A stretch of 64,000 bases of DNA from Lysinibacillus sphaericus (GTDB lineage: Bacteria > Bacillota > Bacilli > Bacillales_A > Planococcaceae), in assembly GCF_006864135.1 (NCBI RefSeq), contig NZ_SADV01000001.1:310001-374000 (forward strand). The letters run 5' to 3'. Positions 55,735 through 63,900 of the stretch are shown in pieces; positions within the stretch are counted from its first letter, which is position 1; each line of letters starts with the position of its first letter. Under the pieces are notes generated by a model. It had not been told where the DNA came from, did not search any database, and worked only from the letters and a program-made list of their open reading frames with translations. Both the position numbers and the translations under genes were made by a program.

Positions 55735-56115
55735 TTATTGTTCTGTAAATTTAGAAAGTACGCCATTAACAAATTTCGACGAGCCATCGTCGCCAAATGT
55801 TTTGCATAACTCGATTGCTTCATTAAGTACTACTCTTTTTGGTGTTTCTGGCATGTATAAAATCTCGTATACAGCTAGACGTAAAACCGTTCTTTCAATT
55901 TTTGGTAAACGGGCAAGTGACCACTTTTCAAGATGCTGCTCTATAGTAGCATCGATTTCCTCTAAATGTTCAACTGTTCCAGTAACAATCTTTTCGTAGA
56001 AGACATTTGTTGGTTGGCCTTTAATATGGCCCATTGCTTCTTCTACTGTTAGTTCAGTATTGTCTAGCTGAAACAAAACTTGCAACGCTTTTTCGCGTGC
56101 CTCATGTCGTTTCAT
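55735..56115 (-). CDS. nusB: transcription antitermination factor NusB
   Basis: A 126-residue all-helical protein. REKALQVLFQLDN at the N terminus, VEHLEEIDATIEQHLEKWSLARLPKIERTVLRLAVYEIL in the middle and FGDDGSSKFVNGVL at the C terminus are the family's core. It helps antitermination of rRNA operons. ATG 56115 follows GAAGGAGAG. Its usual upstream neighbour yqhY is 1.9 kb away because an MFS gene lies between. Confidence 0.96.
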   Translation of the reverse strand: MKRHEAREKALQVLFQLDNTELTVEEAMGHIKGQPTNVFYEKIVTGTVEHLEEIDATIEQHLEKWSLARLPKIERTVLRLAVYEILYMPETPKRVVLNEAIELCKTFGDDGSSKFVNGVLSKFTEQ

Positions 56116-56356
56116 GTAAAGCTCTCCTTCTTAAGTGGCATTAAGGTTTATAATAGCATAAATTCGTACGAGATACACGAATTCAAGCAAGTTTTCAATA
56201 ATCTGATACCTTTTTCAAGCAAGTTTTTGCTTATTTTAACACCCTTCAATCAACTTTATGAAATTTAATGTTAAAAAATGAAAATCCATCATTATTGTTT
56301 AAATAACAAGAATGTTATAATCAAGGGAAATAACCCCATTTTTCGAGGTGTTCATT

Positions 56357-56480
56357 ATGCATTATGAAGGTATTTGTACAAGCTGTAAAAGAACTTTCAA
56401 GCTATATGAAGGTGAGGAACAAAATAAAGCAATAAAAAGAACGCAAATCCTGCCTATTTTACTGCGAGGATTGTAAATAA
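56357..56480 (+). pseudogene. small zinc-ribbon-like gene, probably frameshifted
   Basis: ATG 56357, after GAGGTG, opens a 39-codon frame starting MHYEGICTSCKRTFKLYEGE with one CxxC, but ending without a second one. In the next frame the same DNA reads ANPAYFYCEDCK and stops at 56478-56480, supplying the missing CxxC. A one-base change near 56440-56450 would restore a ~41-residue four-cysteine zinc ribbon. A sequencing slip is also possible. Confidence 0.5.
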
Positions 56481-56628
56481 AATCGTTTTGATATCGCAAG
56501 AAATTTCTTTAGCCATAACTAATAGAAGCAACAACGTAGTATGAACAAAAATTTATCGTGCCACCTTGTATAACTGCGAACTAATACTTCCACACTTATA
56601 AAAAACTGAAAAAATAAAACAAATCTTT

Positions 56629-56659
56629 TGACCCTATAGTTACTATAGGGTTTATTGTA
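56629..56659 (+). promoter_or_regulatory. MerR-type promoter with 19-bp spacer and palindromic operator
   Basis: TTGACC (56629-56634) and TATTGT (56654-56659) are 19 bp apart, and the spacer is filled by ACCCTATAG-TTA-CTATAGGGT (56632-56652). Over-long spacers with a central dyad are the hallmark of promoters activated by MerR-family regulators. It lies about 60 bp before the MFS gene. Confidence 0.75.
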
Positions 56660-56721
56660 TTACATGGAAGTATTCTAGTAGATTTAGATTCATGTATCGT
56701 GAAAGATTGAAGGAGAACAAA

Positions 56722-57891
56722 ATGAATAAGCAACAAATTTTAACCTTAAGTATTTTATTATCGAATTTATTCATTGCCTTTTTAGGCATTGGTTTAGTTA
56801 TACCCGTGCTACCAACACTCATGAATGAGCTAAAAATTTCAGGCTCTGTCGTTGGTTATATGGTAGCAGCATTTGCTATTACGCAACTTATTGTTTCACC
56901 GATTGCTGGTAAAATGGTGGATACTATTGGCCGAAAAATTATGATCGTTGCAGGTCTTTTTATATTCGGTTTTTCAGAGCTACTATTCGGGCTCGGACGC
57001 ACAGTTGAAATACTCTTTATCTCGCGTATGCTAGGTGGTGTAAGTGCTGCCTTTATCATGCCGGCGGTGACTGCCTATATTGCTGATATTACAACATTGT
57101 CACAACGTTCAAAGGCATTGGGCTTTATGAGTGCAGCGATTAGTACTGGCTTTATTATCGGACCTGGGATAGGTGGATTTTTGGCCGAAATCGGAACACG
57201 CATACCATTCTACGCTGCAGGTATACTTGGATTTTTAGCAGCTATCTTGTCAATACTATTACTAAAAGATCCGACACGTGCTTCAGATGATGTAGAGTCT
57301 GCGCCATCAATTTTAGGCAGTGTAAAACGTATTTTTAGCCCTCTATACCTTATTCCATTCGTCCTTATTTTCGTACTGTCCTTTGGTTTAGCTGCATTTG
57401 AATCGTTATTTAGCCTATTTGTGGATCATAAATTCGCATTTACGCCTTCAGATATCGCGATTATTATTACGGGGAGTGGGGTAGTCGGGGCCCTTGCTCA
57501 GCTGATGTTATTCGATTGGCTGACAAAGAAAATGGGCGAAATTAATCTTATCCGTTATTCACTCATCCTTTCTGCTGTTTTAACATTTGCTATGACCATT
57601 GTTAGTCACTATTTCGCAATTTTATTTGTCACATTCTTTATTTTCGTCGGCTTCGATTTAATCCGTCCTGCCGTTACCTCTTATTTATCGAAAATAGCTG
57701 GTAATGAACAAGGATTCGTCGGCGGCATGAACTCCATGTTTACAAGTCTCGGGAATATCTTTGGTCCTATTTTAGGTGGGATATTGTTTGATATAAATTT
57801 AAACTACCCATATTACTTTGCGACAATTGTTTTAACAATCGGCGTAATACTTGCTTTGTTCTGGAGAAAGCCGAAGCAAATTGAACTATAA
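56722..57891 (+). CDS. MFS multidrug-type efflux transporter
   Basis: A twelve-helix major facilitator protein (389 aa) of the drug:H+ antiporter type. LGIGLVIPVLPTLMNEL at the N terminus, GKMVDTIGRKIMIVAG in the loop between helices 2 and 3 (motif A), SAAISTGFIIGPGIGGFLAE (motif C of 12-helix exporters) and GWLT-like DWLTKKMGEINLI in the second half. It resembles NorA/Bmr-type pumps; the substrate is unknown. ATG 56722 follows AAGGAG. The MerR-type promoter suggests drug-induced expression. It is the only plus-strand gene in the nusB-yqhY interval. Confidence 0.9.
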   Translation: MNKQQILTLSILLSNLFIAFLGIGLVIPVLPTLMNELKISGSVVGYMVAAFAITQLIVSPIAGKMVDTIGRKIMIVAGLFIFGFSELLFGLGRTVEILFISRMLGGVSAAFIMPAVTAYIADITTLSQRSKALGFMSAAISTGFIIGPGIGGFLAEIGTRIPFYAAGILGFLAAILSILLLKDPTRASDDVESAPSILGSVKRIFSPLYLIPFVLIFVLSFGLAAFESLFSLFVDHKFAFTPSDIAIIITGSGVVGALAQLMLFDWLTKKMGEINLIRYSLILSAVLTFAMTIVSHYFAILFVTFFIFVGFDLIRPAVTSYLSKIAGNEQGFVGGMNSMFTSLGNIFGPILGGILFDINLNYPYYFATIVLTIGVILALFWRKPKQIEL

Positions 57892-57934
57892 TAAAGTAGC
57901 GATAATCACTGCTAATCAATTTCCATTAACAACG

Positions 57935-57970
57935 AAAAAGAAGGATTGCCTATAGGCAACCCTTCTTTTT
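57935..57970. terminator. bidirectional terminator between the MFS gene and the yqhY-like gene
   Basis: AAAAAGAAGG-A-TTGCCTA pairs with TAGGCAA-C-CCTTCTTTTT, a long stem with As before and Ts after. Confidence 0.9.
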
Positions 57971-58379
57971 ATTCTTGTACGGCTACTTCTTCTTTTTCAA
58001 AGTGAATACCTGTAATGTGTACATTCACTTCTGCTGTTTCAAGTGCTGTCATATTATAAATCGCTTGGCGAATTTGCGTTTGTACTTCCTTCGCCACTTT
58101 CGGAATTGTATAGCCGTATTTTACAGAGCAAAATACATCAATGGCAATCTCACCAGTTTCAGTAACACCCGATTTAATGCCCTTATTATGCACTTTTTTA
58201 CCGAAGCGTTCTACTACGCCAGTAGCAATATTACCACGAGTTGCCGCGACTCCTTCTACCTCGTTTACTGCTATTCCAGCAACAACCTCGATTACTTCCG
58301 CTGCTACTTCGATTTTCCCAAGTTCTTCTTTTCCAGAAGGCGTTGGTTGTACGAAAGATTGTCCTACTTTCTCTGCCAT
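57969..58379 (-). CDS. Asp23/Gls24 family envelope stress protein (YqhY-like)
   Basis: A 136-residue Asp23/DUF322 protein: LGKIEVAAEVIEVVAGIAVN, GVAATRGNIATG, EIAIDVFCSVKYGYTIPKVA and VQTQIRQAIYNMT are the family segments. In B. subtilis yqhY lies in the accB-accC-yqhY-nusB-folD block and is linked to fatty-acid (acetyl-CoA carboxylase) homeostasis. ATG 58379 follows AAAGGATG. Here neither accB nor accC is next to it within the window. Confidence 0.92.
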   Translation of the reverse strand: MAEKVGQSFVQPTPSGKEELGKIEVAAEVIEVVAGIAVNEVEGVAATRGNIATGVVERFGKKVHNKGIKSGVTETGEIAIDVFCSVKYGYTIPKVAKEVQTQIRQAIYNMTALETAEVNVHITGIHFEKEEVAVQE

Positions 58380-58914
58380 ACAAATATCATCCTTTCCCTT
58401 ACACATCACAAACAAATGCTGTACTTACGCTTATTATACTATAAAAAGGAAGGTTTGGCTTCGTAAAGCCGATTTAATTTATTTAGGACAGGTAATATCG
58501 ATAAATTCGATAACGACTCGATAAAAACGAAAAGTGAAAACAGTCGCTACCTCATAAATATATTTTTCACCCTCCCTCTTAGTAAATTAATCAAATTTAA
58601 TTAGAGTGAATCCTCCCTACTAGCCATTTTGCACCAGGAAACCTGGCGTTAATTTTATCACATACGACTTTCAATAATCCATAATGATAATAAGCTATAA
58701 TTCACTATATATGAATCAATTTCATAAATCATATTTTCCAAAAATATCAACAAAAAAGAACTAAATAGTTTCAATTAGGATAGAAGAAAATTCCTTTCAT
58801 TTTTTTGTTTAGTTCCCACCCGATTTAACTGAATTTTCCGTTAATTAGTTTACATTATTAAATAATTATGTTTAAATTCAAGAGAATACTACTAAAAGGG
58901 AGTGAGAATTAAAA
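58380..58914. other. intergenic DNA upstream of the protease, no gene seen
   Basis: About 535 bp. Three CGATAA motifs stand close together (58499, 58508, 58519) but not at 21-bp spacing. The last 200 bp before the protease are very AT-rich and should hold its promoter, which I cannot place with confidence. Confidence 0.4.
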
Positions 58915-60231
58915 ATGATAACAAAATACAAAGTTTTTATTGTACCTTTAGTTTTTGTCTTTGCTTTATTGTTACTTAACACCAATGTCAGTTCTACTTA
59001 TGCAAAAAAGCTAGAAGATTTGAGTAACTTTAGTAAGTTAGACATAAGTACAAAAAACACTATCCAACAATACCCTTTAGAAGTTCAAAAGAAACTTGTA
59101 ACACAAGCAACCGAAATGAACGATGTTTTTAATATTCTCGACAAAGTATTCGGAAGTTACGAAGCGTTCTCCGATAAAGGCACTATATATCTATCAAATA
59201 GTGGTGAAATAATTATTGGATTAACAGGCATTTCAGATGAAAAATTAAATACTCTTAAGGCTTCTCTTCAGGTTATAGATGAAGATAATTTAATTAAATT
59301 TGAATCAGTAAAATATAGTATTAATGAGTTAGAACAAATTCAAGACGAAGTAGCACTAGCTGTTCAAAGGTTAATTGAAGATAAATCTGTAATTACAGAC
59401 CTTGATTTGATTGACAAAAAAATAACTGTTTCTGTAGAAGATTTAAAAACAGATGAAGAACAAAAAATTTTATCATACCTAAATCAAAATAATTATATAG
59501 ATTTAATTCAATTAAAATCACATGATAAATCAATGAATCCTTATGGTGAACTAGCAAGAGCAAGAAATTGGACAAAATTAGGTGGAGGAATCCAATTACG
59601 TAATGCTTATGATCATCTGTGTACTACAGCGGGGATAGGAAAGAAAGGAACAAATTACTTTGTATTAACGGCTGCACATTGTCTCGATTCCAACAATACT
59701 TATGTCAAACAAGATACTGCTACTCTCGGTGTTGTTCATAGCAGAGGGCATTATTCCAATATAGACGTAGGGTTAATCCGTGTTACAACTGCAAGCACAA
59801 TTACACGATATGCAACAAATTATTTTTATGAGCTTGCAGAAAATAAAGATGATTATGATAGACGAGTGACTGGAAGTAGCACACCTATTCAAGGTCAATT
59901 CGTTTGTAAATCAGGAATAACAACAGGTGTAACATGTGGAAATATATCTACATTAAAAACAACATATATTGATCCCAATGGTTTAGCACCGGGAACAAGA
60001 AATGTAGCTAGAATAACTCCTTTAAGCGGGGTTGACTATTCTCAACCAGGAGATAGCGGTGCAATTACTTATGACCCTTCTACCTATAGAGTAGTGGGAA
60101 TTCATAGCGGTGGTGGTGGTTTAACAGGTCTTATGACAAGAATCAACGATGTTATAAGTCTATATTCAGATTCAACTAATACATTTTCCATCTATTCAAG
60201 TTCTACAGATGCTTTATTAGTAAGTAAATAA
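58915..60231 (+). CDS. secreted chymotrypsin-fold serine protease (S1E/streptogrisin-like)
   Basis: A 438-residue preproprotein. Signal peptide about residues 1-31 (hydrophobic VFIVPLVFVFALLLL, then AKK); a ~190-residue helical, acidic propeptide; then a protease domain from about residue 215. Catalytic residues: His in FVLTAAHCLDS, Asp in NIDVGLIRV, Ser in QPGDSGAITY. Cysteines pair as in alpha-lytic-type enzymes: one at CTTAG with that after the His, and two in VCKSGITTGVTCGNI. That segment is the family's diagnostic stretch. Such enzymes are common in actinobacteria and rare in Bacillales. GGGAGTGAG precedes ATG 58915. Confidence 0.9.
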   Translation: MITKYKVFIVPLVFVFALLLLNTNVSSTYAKKLEDLSNFSKLDISTKNTIQQYPLEVQKKLVTQATEMNDVFNILDKVFGSYEAFSDKGTIYLSNSGEIIIGLTGISDEKLNTLKASLQVIDEDNLIKFESVKYSINELEQIQDEVALAVQRLIEDKSVITDLDLIDKKITVSVEDLKTDEEQKILSYLNQNNYIDLIQLKSHDKSMNPYGELARARNWTKLGGGIQLRNAYDHLCTTAGIGKKGTNYFVLTAAHCLDSNNTYVKQDTATLGVVHSRGHYSNIDVGLIRVTTASTITRYATNYFYELAENKDDYDRRVTGSSTPIQGQFVCKSGITTGVTCGNISTLKTTYIDPNGLAPGTRNVARITPLSGVDYSQPGDSGAITYDPSTYRVVGIHSGGGGLTGLMTRINDVISLYSDSTNTFSIYSSSTDALLVSK

Positions 60232-60251
60232 TCATATTTTTAATCTTATTC

Positions 60252-60285
60252 CCCCGAACAGACAACGTATGGTATCTATTCGGGG
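60252..60285 (+). terminator. terminator after the protease gene
   Basis: CCCCGAA (60252-60258) and TTCGGGG (60279-60285), followed by TTTCC. Confidence 0.7.
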
Positions 60286-60359
60286 TTTCCAATTAAGAAG
60301 GAACATACATTAAAGTGTACAATTTATGAAAAATACTATATGAAAGGAAGGGGAGTTCG

Positions 60360-60659
60360 ATGAAAACTTATAAAGCTTTAATTATGTTATTTATTTTTAC
60401 CTTTTTTTTAATTGGATGTTCCACAGATAGTAACGATATTGGCCCAAATATTAAAGGAGAAGTTGTACAAATAGAAGGTGACAGATTTTTAGTAGTTGAT
60501 AAAGAAAGACCAGAAATACGAAAAGTATGGTTTACTACGGATGAAATTTATACTGTACGTGTTGGATTAACAGTATCTGTATGGGCTTCTGAAATTACTG
60601 CTGTTCCTAATGAAAAGGGATTTGGGGAAGGAATTGCCGAAAAAATCATTATTGAGTAA
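60360..60659 (+). CDS. small lipoprotein, DUF3221-like
   Basis: A 99-residue protein with a lipoprotein signal peptide ending in the lipobox LIGC (Cys at about 20). The mature part (IKGEVVQIEGDRFLVVD, VWFTTDEIYTVRVGLTVSVW) has the OB-like outline of YobA/DUF3221 lipoproteins. ATG 60360 follows GGAAGGGGAG. It is downstream of the protease but behind a terminator, so separately expressed. Confidence 0.75.
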   Translation: MKTYKALIMLFIFTFFLIGCSTDSNDIGPNIKGEVVQIEGDRFLVVDKERPEIRKVWFTTDEIYTVRVGLTVSVWASEITAVPNEKGFGEGIAEKIIIE

Positions 60660-60672
60660 AATAAAAACCGCC

Positions 60673-60735
60673 ATAATAATGAAGGGAAAGATGAACAATA
60701 AAGATCCTCTTCCCCTTCATTATTATTCCTTTTTA
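60673..60735. terminator. terminator after the lipoprotein gene
   Basis: ATAATAATGAAGGG (60673-60686) and CCCTTCATTATTAT (60713-60726) are perfect 14-bp arms, followed by TCCTTTTT on plus. Confidence 0.75.
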
Positions 60736-61116
60736 TCTTTGATAATCCCTTGTCTTCTTGCGCCATTATCTACGTTAAGTTCATTTCCATAGTCAATTTT
60801 CCCTTTATTTTCTTTTCTTGAATCGTACAAAACATTGCTTCTTCGTTAATCACATCATAAAGGACATTATCAGGTCAGATGGCTAGTTTAACTCCCTCAT
60901 CATTTGTGAACCCTTTCCATGGCACAGCTACCATCATAATTTTTGGAAAATCCCGCCTTTTCTTCATTGCTTTTTTCAGTCTGTTTTGCTTCTTCTGTAA
61001 GGTGAATATTCACTTTATCTTTTGCTTTATCACTTTTAACGGTAGGGGCTTTAACTGCAGTATTGTTAACAGTATCTTCAAGTACTTGTTATCTGATTTA
61101 ACAAACCAAACCATAT
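60723..61116 (-). pseudogene. degraded gene with several frameshifts and a stop
   Basis: On minus the reading shifts frame at least three times while staying protein-like: MVWFVKSDNK, then LEDTVNNTAVKAPTVKSDKA with KVNIHLTEEAKQTEKSNEEK, then MMVAVPWKGFTNDEGVKLAI, an in-frame stop, PDNVLYDVINEEA, and finally DSRKENKGKIDYGNELNVDN with GARRQGIIKDKKE and a proper stop at 60723-60725. The product is not recognised. Confidence 0.6.
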
Positions 61117-61163
61117 ATGTATTTTTTTAATAATCAGGAGATATATAGGTAGAATTAGACAAT

Positions 61164-61295
61164 ATGGATATTTTTACGTTTATATTAGTGGTGATTTTAG
61201 TTTTTACATGTTTAACAATAGAAAGAATTTCGAAAGATATACGTGAACAAAATAAAGAAATTATTGATATTTTGAAAGAAGAACAAGCGAGATAA
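61164..61295 (+). CDS. small single-helix membrane protein, 43 aa
   Basis: MDIFTFILVVILVFTCLTIE followed by a charged helix with EQNKEIIDILKEEQAR: one transmembrane segment plus a short coiled tail. The upstream site is weak (TAGGTAG), so expression is uncertain. Not recognised. Confidence 0.5.
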   Translation: MDIFTFILVVILVFTCLTIERISKDIREQNKEIIDILKEEQAR

Positions 61296-61419
61296 AGAAG
61301 AAAATACAAGCGATTAAGTTAAACATTTATTCTAGGTTTGTGCGCATGATCTTAACTATAGCAAAATACATAGCAGATTCAATGCAATTTCGCTAACAAA
61401 ACCACTCTGAAAGATATGT

Positions 61420-61511
61420 CGATAAATATAAAAAGTTAGGCGATAAATCCAAAATTTTATTCGATAAATTAACAAAGTTAGTCGATAAATTCAAATAACC
61501 TCTCGATAAAA
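61420..61511. repeat. 21-bp phased array III (CGATAAA cores)
   Basis: CGATAAA cores start at 61420, 61441, 61462, 61483 and 61504, every interval exactly 21 bp, with unrelated AT-rich bases between. It has the same period as regions I and II but a different core. Confidence 0.85.
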
Positions 61512-61532
61512 AATGAACAGCAAGCAATCTTC

Positions 61533-61577
61533 AAAGGGAGCATTTTTTCCTTATGTTGTGCAATAATCGCTCCCTTT
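61533..61577 (-). terminator. inverted repeat after the second lipoprotein gene
   Basis: AAAGGGAGC (61533-61541) and GCTCCCTTT (61569-61577), perfect 9-bp arms with a 27-nt loop, just beyond the stop at 61588. Confidence 0.55.
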
Positions 61578-61587
61578 AATCGACTAA

Positions 61588-62046
61588 CTAATCTACTTCT
61601 AAAGCGAAGGCGTAGAAAGCGTCGCCACGAGATACATTCGCTTCCTTTTCATCTTTCCACCATACGCCATATGAATAATAATAAACTCCACGTTGTGTAG
61701 GTGCGGTAAAACGATTGTCTTTTACCATTACTTCAGTTTCTTTTTTATCATTCATTAGTACAACATTAAATTTATTTGGTTTTAGTTCGTAATTCATTAC
61801 AAGAGTTATATTTTCACCAGATTTAACTTTTATAGGTTTTTTACCTTCTAATAGTTCAACTGGTCCAGCAGTATCAACGCATTTATTTGGCCAACAATAG
61901 GTACCGAGTGTAGTTTCAAATTTTTTATTATCAATTTCTATATAGACTTTAGGAGGCTTTTCTCCTGACAATCCATTAGTTGTTGAACACCCCATTAAGA
62001 TAAGTCCAAAAAGAGCTGCTAAATATAAAAAATATTTCTTCTTCAT
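61588..62046 (-). CDS. lipoprotein, unknown function
   Basis: A 152-residue protein with a lipoprotein signal peptide (MKKKYFLYLAALFGLILMGC, lipobox LMGC). The mature part contains a YCWPNKC cysteine pair and a beta-rich body ending FYAFALEVD, resembling an Ig-like extracellular domain. ATG 62046 sits right after GGGGGGATG. Not recognised beyond that. Confidence 0.75.
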   Translation of the reverse strand: MKKKYFLYLAALFGLILMGCSTTNGLSGEKPPKVYIEIDNKKFETTLGTYCWPNKCVDTAGPVELLEGKKPIKVKSGENITLVMNYELKPNKFNVVLMNDKKETEVMVKDNRFTAPTQRGVYYYSYGVWWKDEKEANVSRGDAFYAFALEVD

Positions 62047-62071
62047 GCACATCCCCCCTAATATTTGAAAA

Positions 62072-62338
62072 GGTAAACTTTCTCTTGTTTAAACGTTTCT
62101 AACAAATAATGAATTAAACTGTATAGGTCTTCTATATAAGTTTCAATAGTTATTTGTTCCTCTTCCGAAAAAGTATAGTAAGATTTCCCAGCCCCTCTTT
62201 GTTCCCAGACTACAACATTAAACGTTTTTCCAAGTTCGGAATTATATTTATAAATCAGTGGTAAAGCGGCAGATTGTTATCTTCACCAAAAATAGAGATA
62301 TATTGTTCTTGATGTTGACCTGAATTATATGCATTGTA
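62072..62338 (-). pseudogene. alpha/beta-hydrolase remnant (internal deletion, truncated)
   Basis: The minus strand reads EQYISIFGEDNN, loses the oxyanion-hole HGGPG part, shifts frame and continues SELGKTFNVVVWEQRGAGKS, then EEEQITIETYIEDLYSLIHY and FKQEKVYL before ending ahead of the nucleophile elbow. DQRGxGxS-type wording marks a proline-iminopeptidase-like hydrolase. The rest of 62047-62506 shows nothing. Confidence 0.7.
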
Positions 62339-62506
62339 TCATTTTTCCAAAAAAATATTTTATTCAAGCGTTAATAACTACATGAGTATATAAAAAATAA
62401 GCCGATCAATAATCGACTTATTAAACACCCCAATTGTTGAATAAGTGAGAATATACATTCGCTTCTCACTTTATTAACTTATATAAATTATTGTAATTAT
62501 GTAGTG

Positions 62507-62668
62507 TTACTGTCTCTTTTCAACAAATAATAAAATTAGTGTTGCCAATGGACCTAACACAAGGGAAAGTAAAAACCAATTTAACCCCGTTCTATTCTTC
62601 CCTTGTGCAAGTGCAGCATTGATCAACGCTAATGTACCCCAGCCTACGACATATTGATTATCCATCAT
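62507..62668 (-). CDS. small membrane protein, 53 aa
   Basis: MMDNQYVVGWGTLALINAAL then a helix GLNWFLLSLVLGPLATLILL and VEKRQ: two short hydrophobic segments around a charged turn. ATG 62668 follows GGGGGCC. Not recognised. Confidence 0.55.
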   Translation of the reverse strand: MMDNQYVVGWGTLALINAALAQGKNRTGLNWFLLSLVLGPLATLILLFVEKRQ

Positions 62669-62751
62669 CTGGCCCCCTATTTCATTAAACACTGCACGTT
62701 TAGTATAGATTTCTTCATATTTTTGATTATAACACATCCAAATAACATACT

Positions 62752-62880
62752 TCATAAAAGGCGAAATCCGAGAGCTAACCGGGCACCGATGTCCGTTAAA
62801 CCAAAACGATTGTTATTTTCAAAAACGCCGAGCTGCTTTTCGTGCATTTTAATGATTCCGTAAAAATTGCCCACTCCCAT
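62752..62880 (-). CDS. small protein, 42 aa, coupled to the gene upstream
   Basis: Starts 1 bp after the stop of the next gene (TAAGATG) and reads MGVGNFYGIIKMHEKQLGVF then ENNNRFGLTDIGARLALGFR. Too short to assign; tight spacing suggests a phage-type operon. Confidence 0.4.
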   Translation of the reverse strand: MGVGNFYGIIKMHEKQLGVFENNNRFGLTDIGARLALGFRLL

Positions 62881-62881
62881 C

Positions 62882-63064
62882 TTAAATAACGTCCATCATT
62901 AGCTCGATTTCGGACGCTGCGTAAATTACGTTGTTGACCGTTAAAGGTTCTCCCATGAATACATATAAAGCGCCTTGACCTTCGCTGTAATATACGTCTG
63001 TTTTACGCCCAGTCCGTTCGAGTAGTTTGCGTTGGATATTAACAATACTAACTGCAATATTCAT
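62882..63064 (-). CDS. hypothetical small protein, 60 aa
   Basis: MNIAVSIVNIQRKLLERTGR then a mixed beta/alpha remainder (DVYYSEGQGALYVFMGEPL). ATG 63064 lies 10 bp after GGGGG. Not recognised; compact size and coupling to the next small gene look phage-like. Confidence 0.5.
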   Translation of the reverse strand: MNIAVSIVNIQRKLLERTGRKTDVYYSEGQGALYVFMGEPLTVNNVIYAASEIELMMDVI

Positions 63065-63195
63065 TCCATTTAATCCCCCTTATAACTCCGTTTGTTTAAG
63101 CGTCGAAACACATAAGATGATAAATACGTCGACTGGCGATTTAAAACCGGTTTTAACTACGTATAAAGGCGAAATAAAGGCGTAATGCTTCCTCA

Positions 63196-63292
63196 TTACT
63201 TATACCCGAGCATAATACCGTTTTCAGACAAGATATCTGTAAAAACAATTAAATACTTCCCTCGATAGATCCACGCTGTCTTACCATTGATT
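63196..63292 (-). pseudogene. possible coding remnant
   Basis: After a broken stretch (IDLPLNDRLN, then a frame change) the minus strand reads INGKTAWIYRGKYLIVFTDI then LSENGIMLGYK and two stops. No start codon is present. Nothing else is recognisable in 63065-63454. Confidence 0.3.
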
Positions 63293-63454
63293 TAGGCGGT
63301 CATTTAAAGGCAAATCGATGTGTTGTTAGTGTGTTCTTCAAGGCTTACGTCTGAAAAATCTTCCGCAATCAACTATTTAGTCACAAGAAGGAATATTAAA
63401 ATAAAACGTTGAATTAAGTTTAGAAAATTAATTAATTGGAAGTGGTCATCTAAA

Positions 63455-63763
63455 ATGCAAGAAAAATTAAAAAGTTTTATAAACGATCCCTGGTGGTTGA
63501 TTTCAACAACTATGTCAGAATCCTTAACGAAAGAGTTAGAGAAAGAACTTTCACTAAAACACATTCTCTACGGAAAAAAAGCTGTAGCAATGGCTAGAAG
63601 AGAAGATAATGATGATGTTATTTTTTGGATTAAAAAGCTAAACAAATATGCTGTTGTTCATTTAACATATTCAAAAGAAACTTCAAATGATTTCCCTATT
63701 ACATTACTATTTACATTGAGTGAGTTAGAAGAATACTGTAAGACTGTTTCAAAATTTTATTAA
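63455..63763 (+). CDS. hypothetical protein, 102 aa
   Basis: A soluble protein beginning MQEKLKSFINDPWWLISTTM and containing SLKHILYGKKAVAMARREDN, then a beta-strand KYAVVHLTYS. I have a faint memory of similar short proteins described only as hypothetical. ATG 63455 follows GGAAGTGG. Flanked by debris, so it is probably an accessory gene. Confidence 0.65.
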   Translation: MQEKLKSFINDPWWLISTTMSESLTKELEKELSLKHILYGKKAVAMARREDNDDVIFWIKKLNKYAVVHLTYSKETSNDFPITLLFTLSELEEYCKTVSKFY

Positions 63764-63900
63764 ACAAACGAAAACTAATAAAAGCTTGGTGCCCCTAGCT
63801 TTCATTGGCCATTGTTGGTGCAACGATCAGTCGTATTCTTTAATCGTTTGTTTGCGTGCCCGATAAGCGATTTGTTCTTTAACGATGATTAGCGCCGAAT

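Noticed and set aside
58499..58525. Three CGATAA motifs as a fourth phased array
   Set aside because: Spacings are 9 and 11 bp, too few and not at the 21-bp period.
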